Shown here: one piece after another, positions 27,274 to 36,216 of the stretch
Layout: every line of letters starts with the position of its first letter
How positions within the stretch are numbered: the stretch's first letter is position 1
Source: Borrelia turicatae 91E135
Lineage (GTDB): Bacteria > Spirochaetota > Spirochaetia > Borreliales > Borreliaceae
Direction: 5' to 3'
NCBI RefSeq assembly: GCF_000012085.2
Contig: NC_008710.1
Location: 310,001 to 374,000 of the forward strand
Length of the DNA stretch: 64,000 nt
The notes under the pieces: model-generated
Seen by the model: only the letters and a program-made list of their open reading frames with translations
What the model was told of the DNA's origin: nothing
The model's database searches: none
Made by a program: the position numbers and the translations under genes

Positions 27274-28167
27274 CTAAATCAAACCACTATATATCTTGGC
27301 TCCCTCTTCATGAAGGACCTCGAAACGTTTCTCTAAATCATCAGCAATTCTAGAACCCAAAATTTCTTTTGTTGGTTCTAAACCTTCTTGATTTAACTGC
27401 TCTAAAATTAAATTTTTGTATTCAAGTATATCCAATATTTCTGTTGCATTATAAACAAGAGTATCTTCTTTAAAAACATCACAAGACATATCCTCATTTG
27501 ATGAAACTTCAAGAATACTCCCGTTAACACCAACCATTATAAAATAATCAAAAAGCTTAAAATAACTTGAAATCTCTGAAATTATTTTTTTAGTCTCAGG
27601 CCTACCTTTCCTATATCTTGTAGCCGTCGGAAAAATAAGAATCATATAACCACTACTCTTTTTATCTGCAATACATCTCATAGAATTAGCATTAAAAACT
27701 CGTCGCGCCCTAATCGTTTCATGATCAACGCCAACAAATGCATGTGGAGGATAAATAAATATCACACTATAACCTAAAGATAGACTTTTAATTAATAAAT
27801 TATCTTTAAAAAGTTTAACACCAGCTATAGGAACAATATGTTCCGAAACTTCCTTACAATTCATTTGATTAAGCAAAAACTGAAAACAAGGAAAATCAAA
27901 ATTACTATAATGTTCCATTAATATAATTGAAGACTTGCCAGATTTAGATTTTTCATAAAGCTTTAAAATATTTTGAATACCAACAATAGTAGAACTACTC
28001 TTAAGAAGTCTTTTAATCATTGTATCAACTAAACTCCTACTAACAGAATCTGCTTCATGATAAGAATTATTTAAATAATTTATCTTTTCAATAGCTTTAA
28101 ACCTACTAAAAAATTCATTCTCAATACCTTTAAAATATTTATTAAAACTCTCATTACGTATAAACAT
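27274..28167 (-). CDS. Glycerolipid acyltransferase (PlsB/PlsC-like, BB0327 type)
   Basis: A 297-residue protein with the acyltransferase H-x4-D motif at HYSNFD (His 86, Asp 91), followed by a segment around IVPIAGVKLFKDNLL and the block ILIFPTATRYRKGRPETKK near 175-193, which matches the phosphate-binding motif position. It probably acylates glycerol-3-phosphate or a lysolipid at the membrane. The family has no signal peptide, and none is seen here. The ATG is at 28167. It is divergent from oppA with 199 bases between. Whether it is sn-1 or sn-2 specific cannot be read from the sequence. Confidence 0.82.
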   Translation of the reverse strand: MFIRNESFNKYFKGIENEFFSRFKAIEKINYLNNSYHEADSVSRSLVDTMIKRLLKSSSTIVGIQNILKLYEKSKSGKSSIILMEHYSNFDFPCFQFLLNQMNCKEVSEHIVPIAGVKLFKDNLLIKSLSLGYSVIFIYPPHAFVGVDHETIRARRVFNANSMRCIADKKSSGYMILIFPTATRYRKGRPETKKIISEISSYFKLFDYFIMVGVNGSILEVSSNEDMSCDVFKEDTLVYNATEILDILEYKNLILEQLNQEGLEPTKEILGSRIADDLEKRFEVLHEEGAKIYSGLI

Positions 28168-28240
28168 AAAACTTCATCCTTTAAAGTTCTTGAAAAAAAA
28201 GATACTAGCAAACCAAAAATATTCCATGTAATATACTCAC

Positions 28241-28257
28241 ATGTAAATATTTTACAT
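28241..28257. promoter_or_regulatory. Candidate palindromic operator between the acyltransferase gene and oppA
   Basis: ATGTAAA, three central bases, TTTACAT: a perfect 7-bp inverted repeat in the divergent intergenic region. A related half-site, ATGTAA, lies about 16 bases before it. Confidence 0.4.
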
Positions 28258-28366
28258 AATTATACTTTATTTATTTAGCAAATTAAAGTAAAATCCATTC
28301 AAGTATGTTAAACAAGAATAATTCAAAAGAAAAATAAAAAATATTTATAAGGAGAATAAATCAACT

Positions 28367-29962
28367 ATGAAATACAAAACAATAATTCTTTTATCTTTAT
28401 TGATTATATGGCTAACTTCCTGTTCCGGTGATGAACACAAAGATAAGATAACATTTAGAGTAACAAATGAAGCCGAGCCTGATTCACTTGATCCTCAACT
28501 TGCTACTTCTGTTCAAGCATTCAACATAATTATAAACACATTTGCGGGTTTAACAACAAGAAACACACAAACTGGAGGACATAAACCAGGATTAGCTCAA
28601 TCTTGGGATATATCTGCAGATGGACTTGTATACACACTGCACTTAAGAGAAGGTATTATGTGGAGTGATGGGGTGCCCATTACTGCTGAAGGAATTCTAA
28701 AGTCTTACCTTAGAGTTTTAAATAAAGAAACAGGTTCACAATACGTTGACATCGTTAAATCAACAATCAAAAATGCAAAAGATTACTTCGAAGGTAAAAT
28801 ACCGGAATCCGAACTTGGTATTAAAACTATAGACAATTCAACTTTAGAGATAACTTTAGTTGCTCCAAAACCTTATTTTCTTGATATGTTAGCACATCAA
28901 ACATTTATACCAGTACCAGTTCATGCTATTGAAAAATATGGACAAGCTTGGACAAATCCTGAAAATATAGTAGTAAGTGGTGCATACAAATTAAAGACAA
29001 GAATCCCAAATGAAAAAATAGTGCTTGAAAAAAACGATAAATACTACAATGCCTCAAATGTTGAAATAGATGAAGTGATATTTTATCAGGTACAAGGAAA
29101 CACTGCGTATAACATGTACATAAACGACGAACTTGATTTCCTAACCAAAGTAGCATCAGAATACTTAGATGAAGCTAGAATAAGAAATGATTATTATTCT
29201 CATCCTATAAATAGAGTAGCCTACATGGCATTTAACACCACTATCAAACCACTTGATAATGTAAAGGTTAGAGAAGCTTTAACTCTTGCTATTGACAGAG
29301 AAGCACTCAATAAGATCACTCTAAAGGGTCAATCAAAACCAACAAGAAACTTAACACCACCATTTGAGCATTATTCTTACGGGAAACAATTAAAATTATT
29401 TGACCCACAAAGAGCAAAACAACTACTAGCTGAAGCTGGTTATCCTGATGGAGCAGGTTTTCCTACTCTTAAATATAAAACTTCACAACGAAATGGAATG
29501 GCAATAACTGCAGAGTTCTTGCAAGAACAACTTAAAAAAACACTAAATATTAACATTGAAATTGAAATTGAAGAATGGAATACATTCCTAAATAATAGAA
29601 ACAAAGGTAATTATCAAACATCATATATGGGATGGACAGGTGATTATTCAGATCCACTAACATTTCTTGAGAGTCTATTTACAACAGAAAATCAAGGATT
29701 TGGAGCATATGGCTATTCAAACAAAAAATATGACAATTTAATAGAACAATCTAATTTTGCACAAGACCCAATACAAAGACAAGATATTTTAAGACAAGCT
29801 GAGGCTCTAATTATAGAGCAAGATTTTCCTGTAGCTCCACTCTCAATACTCAAATCATACTATCTATTCAGACATGACAAATGGACTGGTTGGATTCCTA
29901 ATGTTTCAGAAGCTTATCTTTATGAAGAAATAAAATATAAAAGAGAAAACATTAATAATTAA
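28367..29962 (+). CDS. oppA1: Oligopeptide-binding lipoprotein OppA (first copy)
   Basis: A family 5 extracellular solute-binding lipoprotein that captures peptides for OppBCDF. The 531 residues start with a signal peptide and lipobox ending in LTSC (Cys 19). The family body includes EPDSLDPQLATSV near 39, PGLAQSWDISADGLVYTLHLR near 74, WSDGVPITAEG near 97, the hinge-side GAYKLK, NVKVREALTLAIDREAL near 300, and a C-terminal block with APLSILKSYYLF. It shares long identical DNA blocks with the next gene. The start ATG follows AAGGAG by ten bases. A terminator follows, so each oppA copy can be expressed separately. Confidence 0.92.
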   Translation: MKYKTIILLSLLIIWLTSCSGDEHKDKITFRVTNEAEPDSLDPQLATSVQAFNIIINTFAGLTTRNTQTGGHKPGLAQSWDISADGLVYTLHLREGIMWSDGVPITAEGILKSYLRVLNKETGSQYVDIVKSTIKNAKDYFEGKIPESELGIKTIDNSTLEITLVAPKPYFLDMLAHQTFIPVPVHAIEKYGQAWTNPENIVVSGAYKLKTRIPNEKIVLEKNDKYYNASNVEIDEVIFYQVQGNTAYNMYINDELDFLTKVASEYLDEARIRNDYYSHPINRVAYMAFNTTIKPLDNVKVREALTLAIDREALNKITLKGQSKPTRNLTPPFEHYSYGKQLKLFDPQRAKQLLAEAGYPDGAGFPTLKYKTSQRNGMAITAEFLQEQLKKTLNINIEIEIEEWNTFLNNRNKGNYQTSYMGWTGDYSDPLTFLESLFTTENQGFGAYGYSNKKYDNLIEQSNFAQDPIQRQDILRQAEALIIEQDFPVAPLSILKSYYLFRHDKWTGWIPNVSEAYLYEEIKYKRENINN

Positions 29963-30383
29963 TAATAAAATATGAAAATAACTTTAAAATTAATAGACTA
30001 ATACTTAATAATGATTAAAAATCACTTCTATAAACTATAGGAGTGGTTTTTATTACATAACCATAGCTTTTAAAATCACCTCAAAATTTTTGCATCTATA
30101 TCTCTTTTATAATAGTTCATTATTTTACTTTATAAACTTTTTTATATCGAACACTAAGTAACTATTCAAAAATTTAAGCAAAGATACACATCTTATTTAA
30201 TATCCAATAATATCCTACATTCATATGCCTCTCTTATTATCTTTATATTTAAACGTACTTTATGGTACAATTGATTCTTCTACCAAATAAATTAAAAGGT
30301 TCAATAAAACAAATTTTATAGGAAAAAACTTTTAACTGTTTTAATTGAATTAGAATTAACTTTAGTAACTAGGAGATAAAAGA
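29963..30383 (+). other. Intergenic region between the two oppA genes (421 bases)
   Basis: It holds a terminator at 30017-30052. It also has TATAAT at 30108-30113 and TACAAT at 30266-30271, either of which could serve as a -10 for the second oppA, though neither has a good -35. AGGAG sits just before the second oppA ATG. I see no gene and no decayed coding similarity to oppA. Confidence 0.5.
30017..30052 (+). terminator. Rho-independent terminator after the first oppA
   Basis: AAAATCACTTCTATA, loop AAC, TATAGGAGTGGTTTT plus T: a 15-bp stem with two G-U pairs and a T-rich end. Confidence 0.75.
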
Positions 30384-31970
30384 ATGAAAATAAAAAAATA
30401 TACGTTTATTATATTTTTCTTAACAGTTATTTTATCCTGCAGTAAGGAAAATAGCAAAGAAAATTTGTCTTTCAAAATCAGCATGGGAGGAGAACCTAAA
30501 TCAATAGATCCGCAATTAACTGAAGATAAAATAGGTGCAACTATAGTCGCACAAATGTTTAGTGGTATAGTAGATGGTGACCCAAAAACTGGTGGATACA
30601 AGCCAGGACTAGCTCAATCTTGGGACATATCCGATGATGGAACTATATATACATTTCACTTAAGAAAAGATATCGTTTGGAGTGATGGAGTCCCTATTAC
30701 TGCTGAAGGTATAAGAAGATCTTATATTAGGATGTTAACTAAAGATACAGCATCAAATTATGTCGGTATGATTAAGTCAACAATCAAAAATGCACAAGAT
30801 TACTTCGAGGGCAAAATACCAGAATCTGAACTTGGCATTAAAACTATAGATGAATTGACACTAGAGATCTCTATTATTACTCCAAAAGCTTACTTTTTAG
30901 ATATGCTAGTACACCAATCTTTCATACCAGTACCAGTTCATGCTATTGAAAAATATGGAAAAAACTGGACAAATCCTGAAAACATGGTAGTAAGTGGTGC
31001 ATACAAACTAAAGGAAAGAAATCCCAACGAAAAAATATCACTTATAAAAAATGATAAATACTTTAACGCTGCAAACATTGAATTACAAGAACTTATATTT
31101 TACACAATAAATGATGCATCAACTGCCTATAGAATGTATGAAAATAATGAAATTGATATGCTTATACATGGAGCAATTCCACCTGATTTAATAAAAGAAA
31201 TAAAATTAAGAAATGATTATTATTCATCTGCTATTAATGGTCTTTACTACTTTTCATTTAACACACAAGTCAAACCTCTTGATAATGTAAAGGTTAGAGA
31301 AGCTTTAACTCTTGCTATTGATAGAGAAACATTAACAAAAAAAGTTATAGATAATGGTTCTATTCCTACAAGAAGTATAAGCCCAAAATTTAATCATTAT
31401 TCTTACGGCAAACCACTAGAATTATTTAATCCACAAAGAGCAAAAGAACTAATGGCTGAAGCTGGTTATCCTAATGGTGAGGATTTCCCTCAACTAAAAC
31501 TCAAATATAATACAAATGAAAGTCATAAAAAAATTGCTGAATTTGTTCAAAATCAATGGGAAAAAATTTTAAATATCAACATTGTACTTGAAAATGAAGA
31601 ATGGGCATCATTCTTAGAAACCAAACAAAAAGGAAATTATGAAATAGCAAGATCTGGTTGGATAGGTGATTATTCAGATCCATTAACATTCTTAAGTTTA
31701 TTCCAAAAAGAGTTTGCATATTTTTCCTCATACAAGTACTTTAATAAAGAATATGAAAATTTAATAAACCAATCTGATCGCGAGCAAGATCCAATTAAAA
31801 GACAAAACATTTTAAGACAAGCTGAAGAAATAATTATAAAGAAAGATTTCCCTGTAGCCCCAATATACATATATGCAGGAAACTACCTATTCAAAAATGA
31901 CAAATGGACCGGTTGGGTACCTAACATTTCAGAAAGATTTAATTTCTCTGAAATTAAAAGAATCAAATAA
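30384..31970 (+). CDS. oppA2: Oligopeptide-binding lipoprotein OppA (second copy)
   Basis: A second peptide-binding lipoprotein of 528 residues with lipobox ending in ILSC (Cys 19). The family landmarks are EPKSIDPQLTEDKIG near 37, PGLAQSWDISDDGTIYTFHLR near 72, WSDGVPITAEG, NVKVREALTLAIDRETL near 297 and PIYIYAGNYLF near the end. The protein differs from the first copy mainly in the peptide-pocket region at about 225-290, while the flanking blocks are nearly identical, which suggests different ligand preference. AGGAG precedes the ATG. It is followed by a hairpin and then oppB. Confidence 0.92.
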   Translation: MKIKKYTFIIFFLTVILSCSKENSKENLSFKISMGGEPKSIDPQLTEDKIGATIVAQMFSGIVDGDPKTGGYKPGLAQSWDISDDGTIYTFHLRKDIVWSDGVPITAEGIRRSYIRMLTKDTASNYVGMIKSTIKNAQDYFEGKIPESELGIKTIDELTLEISIITPKAYFLDMLVHQSFIPVPVHAIEKYGKNWTNPENMVVSGAYKLKERNPNEKISLIKNDKYFNAANIELQELIFYTINDASTAYRMYENNEIDMLIHGAIPPDLIKEIKLRNDYYSSAINGLYYFSFNTQVKPLDNVKVREALTLAIDRETLTKKVIDNGSIPTRSISPKFNHYSYGKPLELFNPQRAKELMAEAGYPNGEDFPQLKLKYNTNESHKKIAEFVQNQWEKILNINIVLENEEWASFLETKQKGNYEIARSGWIGDYSDPLTFLSLFQKEFAYFSSYKYFNKEYENLINQSDREQDPIKRQNILRQAEEIIIKKDFPVAPIYIYAGNYLFKNDKWTGWVPNISERFNFSEIKRIK

Positions 31971-31972
31971 CA

Positions 31973-32008
31973 ATAAACAAACATCTATAAAGATAGATGT
32001 TTGTTTAT
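31973..32008 (+). terminator. Perfect 16-bp hairpin after the second oppA
   Basis: Arms ATAAACAAACATCTAT and ATAGATGTTTGTTTAT flank an AAAG loop three bases after the stop codon. It has no T run beyond the stem, so it may act as a partial terminator or an mRNA stabiliser rather than a full stop. Confidence 0.65.
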
Positions 32009-32109
32009 CAAAAATTTAATTCTTTTCTTTAAAAATTGTAATTTATATATTAATGAATAAGAATAAGTTAAGACTAACTTAAGGATGTGCATTTTCCCAA
32101 CTAAAATAA

Positions 32110-32137
32110 ATTCAATATTTTTTGAAAAATATTGAAT
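32110..32137. repeat. Perfect 13-bp inverted repeat upstream of oppB
   Basis: ATTCAATATTTTT, two central bases, AAAAATATTGAAT, 64 bases before the oppB ATG. The region 31971-32201 otherwise shows no gene; in B. burgdorferi further oppA sequence occupies this position. Confidence 0.5.
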
Positions 32138-32201
32138 CTCATATGTTAAAATAACTAATTATACAACGAAAAAAATCTTTCTGTTATAATAAGGAGCAAT
32201 T

Positions 32202-33122
32202 ATGTTAAAGTTTACCATGCAAAAAATACTGGAAACAATACCAACTTTAATAGTAATAATTTTTTTGTGTTTTTTAATAATGAAGCTTGCTCCCGGGAAC
32301 CCATTTGATTCTGAAAAACCCATTGACCCTCAAATTAAAGAAAAATTGATGCAAAAATACCATCTTGATAAACCTTTTTATGTACAAGCTTACTACTACA
32401 TCACAAACATTTTCAAAGGAGACTTTGGGCCATCATTAGTAAAGAAAGATTTAAATGTAAATCAATACATAAAATTAGGATTTCCTAAATCATTTACAAT
32501 TGGAATAATAAGCTTAATAATATCTCTCACACTTGGAATTTTGCTAGGCTCATTAGCAGCGATCAAAAAAAACACTCGCACCGATTATATAATAAGAATA
32601 GCAGCAATATGTGGAATTTCTGTACCCACCTTTGTGACTGGTCCTCTTTTACAATATCTTTTATCTGTAAAATTAAAATTATTTTACACTTCTGGATGGA
32701 TTTCAGAACGAGGAGGGCTTACAAATTTAATTATGCCAATATTAACAATGAGTTTACCATGGATAGCTATTTTTACACGCATTATTAGGGGTTCTATGTT
32801 AGAAATACTAAAGAGCGATTTTGTAAGAACAGCAAAAGCTAAAGGACTAAGCTTTAATGTAATAATCAGAAAGCATGTGTTAATAGGCTCTATACTCCCT
32901 CTAGTAAGTTATATAGGGCCTGCATTTGCTGGTATAATTTCTGGCAGTATGGTTATTGAACAAATATTTAGAATTGCTGGAATGGGTACATTTACAGTAG
33001 AATCATCTCTAAACAGGGATTATCCACTACTCATGGGTTCACTATTAGTATATTCAACAATATTGCTCATTTCCATTTTAGCATCTGATATTGCTTATAA
33101 AAAACTTGACCCAAGAACATAG
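32202..33122 (+). CDS. oppB: Oligopeptide ABC transporter permease OppB
   Basis: A 306-residue inner-membrane permease with six predicted helices. The N-terminal helix is followed by the family segment MKLAPGNPFDSEKP and the LMQKYHLDKPFYVQ block near 48-62. The EAA loop that contacts the ATPases is at about 207-226 (FVRTAKAKGLSFNVIIRKHV), and the C-terminal signature includes GSMVIEQIFRIAGMG. It starts at an ATG after AAGGAG and precedes oppC by 9 bases. No convincing promoter was found just upstream, so transcription may come partly by read-through from oppA2. Confidence 0.94.
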   Translation: MLKFTMQKILETIPTLIVIIFLCFLIMKLAPGNPFDSEKPIDPQIKEKLMQKYHLDKPFYVQAYYYITNIFKGDFGPSLVKKDLNVNQYIKLGFPKSFTIGIISLIISLTLGILLGSLAAIKKNTRTDYIIRIAAICGISVPTFVTGPLLQYLLSVKLKLFYTSGWISERGGLTNLIMPILTMSLPWIAIFTRIIRGSMLEILKSDFVRTAKAKGLSFNVIIRKHVLIGSILPLVSYIGPAFAGIISGSMVIEQIFRIAGMGTFTVESSLNRDYPLLMGSLLVYSTILLISILASDIAYKKLDPRT

Positions 33123-33131
33123 GAGAACAAA

Positions 33132-34184
33132 ATGAACGAACACGAAAATCAAGACACCTACGTCGAAATCCACACAGCAAACAAAAGAGCTTGGTTAAGA
33201 TTCAAGGAAAACAAACTTGCGTTTATTAGTATATTTATTATCGGATTTTATATACTAATTGCAATACTTCGGCCAATACTACCAATATACAAATATCATA
33301 CTCAAGTAGTAGAACATGCCGATTTGCCCCCATCTCTTAAATATGCTGGAGAACTATGGTATGAAAAGGAACTTCATTTCATCAAAAGATTATCAGCAAA
33401 GGAAAAACGAGAAATCAATAAGGAAGAAAAAGCAAAACTAGAAGAGATAAAAAGAAAAATAGAAACCGAGGTTCAAACAATTGATGGAAAAGAAATTAAA
33501 ATACACAAAAGAATATATCTACTAGGAACAGACAATCTTGGACGAGATTTACTTGCAAGAATAATACAAGGAAGTCAAATATCAATATCTGTAGGCTTTA
33601 TTGGAGCACTCATATCAATGATCATAGGCACTATAATAGGTGCAATAGCTGGCTTTTTTGGTGGTATTATCGATAGAATAATAACTAAAATAATAGAAAT
33701 TTTTTATGTCTTACCTACTTTGCTTGTCATAATAATTTTAATGACTGTTATGGAAAGAAATATCATTGGGGTATTTATTGCAATTAGCATTATCTCATGG
33801 CTAACAATTGCTAGGATAGTAAGAGGGCAAGTAAAATCACTTGCAAGATCTGAATTTATACAGGCAGCTAGAACACTAGGTGCAACAAATACGAGAATGA
33901 TATTTAAACACTTAATTCCTAATAGTTTTGGCATGATAGTAATTATTACAACAATGAATGTTCCATCATTCATTATGCTTGAATCATTTTTATCATTCTT
34001 AGGTCTGGGAATATCAGCACCAATGACTAGTTGGGGAGAATTAATCAAAAACGGAATCCCCACATTTATTGAATACCCATGGAAAATTTTCATCCCAGCA
34101 ACAGTCATGACAATATTTTTACTATTTATGAACTTTTTAGGCGACGGATTAAGAGATGCATTTGATCCAAAAGACAACCTTTAG
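33132..34184 (+). CDS. oppC: Oligopeptide ABC transporter permease OppC
   Basis: The second permease, 350 residues. An N-terminal helix at about 32-52 is followed by an extracytoplasmic loop with a highly charged insert at about 86-122 (Lys/Glu-rich, coiled-coil-like). Then come the family motif LLGTDNLGRDLLARIIQG near 133-150 and five more helices, with the EAA loop FIQAARTLGATNTRMIFKHL near 240-259. The charged insert makes the protein longer than many OppC proteins (about 300). The ATG lies after AGGAGAAC. Confidence 0.94.
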   Translation: MNEHENQDTYVEIHTANKRAWLRFKENKLAFISIFIIGFYILIAILRPILPIYKYHTQVVEHADLPPSLKYAGELWYEKELHFIKRLSAKEKREINKEEKAKLEEIKRKIETEVQTIDGKEIKIHKRIYLLGTDNLGRDLLARIIQGSQISISVGFIGALISMIIGTIIGAIAGFFGGIIDRIITKIIEIFYVLPTLLVIIILMTVMERNIIGVFIAISIISWLTIARIVRGQVKSLARSEFIQAARTLGATNTRMIFKHLIPNSFGMIVIITTMNVPSFIMLESFLSFLGLGISAPMTSWGELIKNGIPTFIEYPWKIFIPATVMTIFLLFMNFLGDGLRDAFDPKDNL

Positions 34185-34194
34185 GAGACATTCA

Positions 34195-35073
34195 ATGAAA
34201 GAAGACTATATGCTGGATATAAGAAATTTATCAATTGAGTTTAAGTTGAAGCATACAACAATATATCCTGTAAGCAACATAAACTTAAAAATGAAAAAAG
34301 GAGAAATTAGGGCTATTGTTGGAGAATCTGGTAGCGGTAAATCTGTCACAAGCATGGCAATACTAAAATTGCTGCCTGAAATTACGACAGTATACAAAAC
34401 AGGTGAAATACTATTTGAAGGTCAAGACTTACTAAAACTTAGCGAAAAAGAACTTCAAAATATTAGAGGCAATAAAATAGCAATGATATTCCAAGATCCA
34501 ATGACTTCTCTAAATCCATATTTAAGAATATCTACACAAATTGAAGAAACAATAATGTTACATCAAAAATTAGATAAAAAGACAGCAAAGCAAAAAGCAA
34601 TAGAAATGTTAAAAACAGTTGGTGTTATAAATGCAGAAGAGCGAATAGAACATTATCCACACCAATTTTCAGGGGGAATGAGACAAAGAGTTATGATTGC
34701 AATGGCTCTCAGTTGCCATCCATCATTATTAATTGCAGACGAGCCAACCACAGCTCTTGATGTCACAATCCAAGAACAAATATTACTACTCATAAAAAGC
34801 CTGTCTAAAAAATTTAATACCTCCACCATATTAATAACCCATGATTTAGGAGTAGTTGCAGAAGTATGCGATACAGTTTCTGTAATGTACCAAGGAAAAT
34901 TTGTAGAAGAAGGTACAGTACAAGAAATATTTAAAAATCCTAAACATCCATATACAATTGGACTTCTAAAATCAATACTTACTCTTGATAAGGACCCAAA
35001 CGAAAAACTTTATTCAATTAAAGATAATCCTATTGGGACTATTACAAACAAAATGGAAGGGGATTTTAAATGA
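34195..35073 (+). CDS. oppD: Oligopeptide ABC transporter ATPase OppD
   Basis: An ATPase of 292 residues with Walker A GESGSGKS near 41-48, Q-loop IFQDPMTSLNP, the signature FSGGMRQRVMIAMAL near 160 and Walker B LLIADEPTTALD near 178. The C-terminus has the oligopeptide-type extension (NPKHPYTIGLLKSI). I place the start at ATG 34195, seven bases after AGGAG; the open frame extends 39 bases upstream into the end of oppC but needs no such start. It overlaps oppF by four bases (ATGA). It is somewhat shorter than typical OppD (about 320-330). Confidence 0.94.
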   Translation: MKEDYMLDIRNLSIEFKLKHTTIYPVSNINLKMKKGEIRAIVGESGSGKSVTSMAILKLLPEITTVYKTGEILFEGQDLLKLSEKELQNIRGNKIAMIFQDPMTSLNPYLRISTQIEETIMLHQKLDKKTAKQKAIEMLKTVGVINAEERIEHYPHQFSGGMRQRVMIAMALSCHPSLLIADEPTTALDVTIQEQILLLIKSLSKKFNTSTILITHDLGVVAEVCDTVSVMYQGKFVEEGTVQEIFKNPKHPYTIGLLKSILTLDKDPNEKLYSIKDNPIGTITNKMEGDFK

Positions 35074-36059
35074 AAAATGAAAAAGACATAATTCTTAAAG
35101 TAGAAAACTTAGTACAAACATTCACAATTGGGGAAAACTTTTTATTTTGGAAAAATAAACGTAAGGTAAATGCCGTAAATGGTATCAGCTTTGAAGTTGA
35201 ACGCAACAAAACATTAGGACTGGTTGGGGAATCTGGATGTGGAAAATCAACAACCTTAAGAACAATAATGCAGCTCTATACACCAACATCTGGCAACATA
35301 TATTTCAATGGAAAAGATATTACTAAACTGTCAAAAAGAGAACTTTTAAAGACAAAAAAGGACATGCAAATGGTATTCCAAGATCCACACACATCCCTCA
35401 ATCCAAGAATGACAATAAAAGAAATAATAGCAGAACCATTAGTAATATACAACGAAAATAAAATTTTCCCAAGAACCAAGCAAGAAATAGAAAAAAGAGT
35501 AAATGAATTAATGGATATTACTGGACTTGCAAAAAGCATGCTATCTAGATATCCACACGAATTCTCAGGGGGACAAAGACAAAGAATAGGAATAGCAAGA
35601 GCACTTGCTCTAAATCCCAAGCTCTTACTGCTAGACGAAGCCGTATCTGCACTAGATGTATCAATAAGAGCACAAATTTTAAATTTACTTAAAGATTTAC
35701 AAAAAGAATTGAATTTATCTTATCTATTCATTTCACACGACTTGGCAGTAGTAAAATACATGAGCGATAAAATTGCCGTAATGTATCTGGGAGTCATTTT
35801 AGAGATTGCGCCTAGAGAAATTTTATTCTCAAACCCTAAACATCCATACACTAAAACATTAATAGCATCTATTCCTGAAATTGATCCTGAAAAAATAAAA
35901 AACAAAACTATCAAGCTTGATGAACCATCCCTCACAAATATACGAAACACATCTATAACACCAGAAAATGCAACTCTTGAGGAAGTAGAAAAGGATCATT
36001 TCGTATCTAAGTACCTTTTTGATGAAATGAATAATCTGATAAATAAAAATGATACCTAA
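35070..36059 (+). CDS. oppF: Oligopeptide ABC transporter ATPase OppF
   Basis: The partner ATPase, 329 residues. Walker A GESGCGKST is near 52-60, Q-loop VFQDPHTSLNPRMT follows, then signature FSGGQRQRIGIARAL near 165 and Walker B LLLLDEAVSALD near 185, with the H-loop SHDLAVVKY. The C-terminal oligopeptide extension is present (NPKHPYTKTLIASIP). The four genes oppBCDF form one unit with gaps or overlaps of 4 to 10 bases. A 12-bp hairpin overlaps the stop codon. Confidence 0.95.
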   Translation: MKNEKDIILKVENLVQTFTIGENFLFWKNKRKVNAVNGISFEVERNKTLGLVGESGCGKSTTLRTIMQLYTPTSGNIYFNGKDITKLSKRELLKTKKDMQMVFQDPHTSLNPRMTIKEIIAEPLVIYNENKIFPRTKQEIEKRVNELMDITGLAKSMLSRYPHEFSGGQRQRIGIARALALNPKLLLLDEAVSALDVSIRAQILNLLKDLQKELNLSYLFISHDLAVVKYMSDKIAVMYLGVILEIAPREILFSNPKHPYTKTLIASIPEIDPEKIKNKTIKLDEPSLTNIRNTSITPENATLEEVEKDHFVSKYLFDEMNNLINKNDT

Positions 36060-36083
36060 GACAAATAAACTTTTATTTGTCTT
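36058..36083 (+). terminator. Hairpin at the end of the opp operon
   Basis: AAGACAAATAAA, two-base loop, TTTATTTGTCTT: a perfect 12-bp stem starting inside the oppF stop codon. It has no T run, so its strength as a terminator is uncertain. Confidence 0.5.
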
Positions 36084-36216
36084 AACCCAGATTTTTATAT
36101 TTAGGCCTCACAAGACAATGTGGGTTATTACTTAATTCAGCATAAATTTTTATATTTACATAGATAAATTGTATTAAGAATTGCTAACAAGAACTTTAAT
36201 TTTTTCCTTTAAGCGA

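Noticed and set aside
29963..30383. Remnant of a third oppA in the gap between the two copies
   Set aside because: No frame or block in this gap resembles the oppA sequence; it contains only a terminator and promoter-like bases.
32185..32190. TATAAT just before oppB as its promoter
   Set aside because: Transcription would begin after the ribosome-binding site, leaving oppB without one.
33704..34177. 157-codon frame on the minus strand inside oppC
   Set aside because: It is a complement artefact of the hydrophobic permease codons; oppC is certain.
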